Assembly (NCBI GenBank): GCA_021791615.1
Contig: JAJYWG010000527.1
Location: 1-5,592, forward strand
DNA: 5,592 nucleotides
Source: Actinomycetes bacterium
GTDB taxonomy: Bacteria > Actinomycetota > Acidimicrobiia > Acidimicrobiales > RAAP-2
Reading direction: 5' to 3'
Part shown: in pieces, positions 5,330 through 5,592 of the stretch
Position numbering within the stretch: the stretch's first letter is position 1
Layout of the letters: every line of letters starts with the position of its first letter
Translations under genes and position numbers: made by a program
Notes under the pieces: model-generated
What the model was told of the DNA's origin: nothing
Database searches by the model: none
The model's input: only the letters and a program-made list of their open reading frames with translations

Positions 5330-5592
5330 CGGTGCAAGCCGGAAATGCCATAACCAAGAGGTGAGCTCGACGCCACGTGAAGATGAGAGCTGGAGCGATC
5401 TTGGAACCTCCGCAGCTTGATGGGTGGGGCCAAGCCGGCTCGCCCGCGCATCTTCTCGGTGGCCGTGTGGGCGATCAGGGATTCTCGCGTTCTGCGATCA
5501 ACAGAATTCGCGGTGACCTGGCCGGTGGCGCCCTCCGAAGGCGTTGGGTTGATTGGTGTTGTAGTCGGTCGTGGTTGTCGGGTCAAGGATCG
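5330..5592. other. Region with no convincing gene; possible end of a gene entering from the right edge
   Basis: This 263-bp tail after the operon holds no well supported gene. A minus-strand frame enters from the right edge (5590) and stops at TGA 5500-5498 after 30 codons, reading DPTTTTDYNTNQPNAFGG near its start; it could be a gene's C-terminal end, but I cannot name a family. A plus-strand frame from ATG 5420 is also open to the edge, which proves little in GC-rich DNA. An imperfect hairpin lies at 5486-5512 (TTCTG/CAGAA and CGCG/CGCG arms, 7-nt loop, a 2-nt bulge) without a T-tract, so it is at best a weak terminator candidate for the operon. From about 5540 the plus strand becomes noticeably G+T-rich. 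Confidence 0.3.

Noticed and set aside
5049..5463. Exact 14-nt repeat ATCTTCTCGGTGGC at 5049-5062 and 5450-5463
   Set aside because: Flanks do not match, and one such 14-mer is plausible by chance in GC-rich DNA.
1..5592. tRNA or rRNA genes, CRISPR arrays, intact insertion sequences
   Set aside because: I looked on both strands and saw no regularly spaced repeats, no transposase motifs and no cloverleaf-like segments.

Overview
The window is GC-rich, with strong G/C preference at third codon positions, start/stop overlaps between consecutive genes, and a probable leaderless promoter. Its families (Phd-type VapB with VapC, an ECF sigma factor, and an ABC exporter with actinobacterial-style permeases) all fit a high-GC Gram-positive actinobacterium. 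The species cannot be named from the sequence.

Left part (1-942, minus strand): toxin-antitoxin (TA) genes. A ribbon-helix-helix antitoxin gene starts at 101 and runs off the left edge, so its toxin, if there is one, lies outside the window. It has a compact promoter/operator just upstream, with two copies of GTGATATC. Next is a complete vapB-vapC pair (Phd/YefM-like antitoxin and PIN-domain RNase) with a 4-nt GTGA overlap. Two imperfect copies of a ~52-bp sequence (145-196 and 892-942) lie in the same orientation, one upstream of each antitoxin gene. They suggest that the vapBC unit was duplicated or inserted as a cassette.

Right part (1095-5329, plus strand): a tightly packed five-gene operon with every junction overlapping by 1 or 4 nt. 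In order it encodes an ECF sigma factor, a six-helix membrane protein that is the candidate anti-sigma factor but lacks the usual zinc motif, an ABC ATPase, a large permease with a ~220-residue C-terminal extracytoplasmic domain, and a smaller second membrane protein. The likely logic is that the membrane protein senses a signal and releases the sigma factor, which then transcribes the operon so that the ABC exporter removes or responds to the inducer. The substrate cannot be read from sequence.

Right edge (5330-5592): no convincing gene. Base composition becomes less uniform, and a short minus-strand frame entering from the right edge may be the end of another gene.
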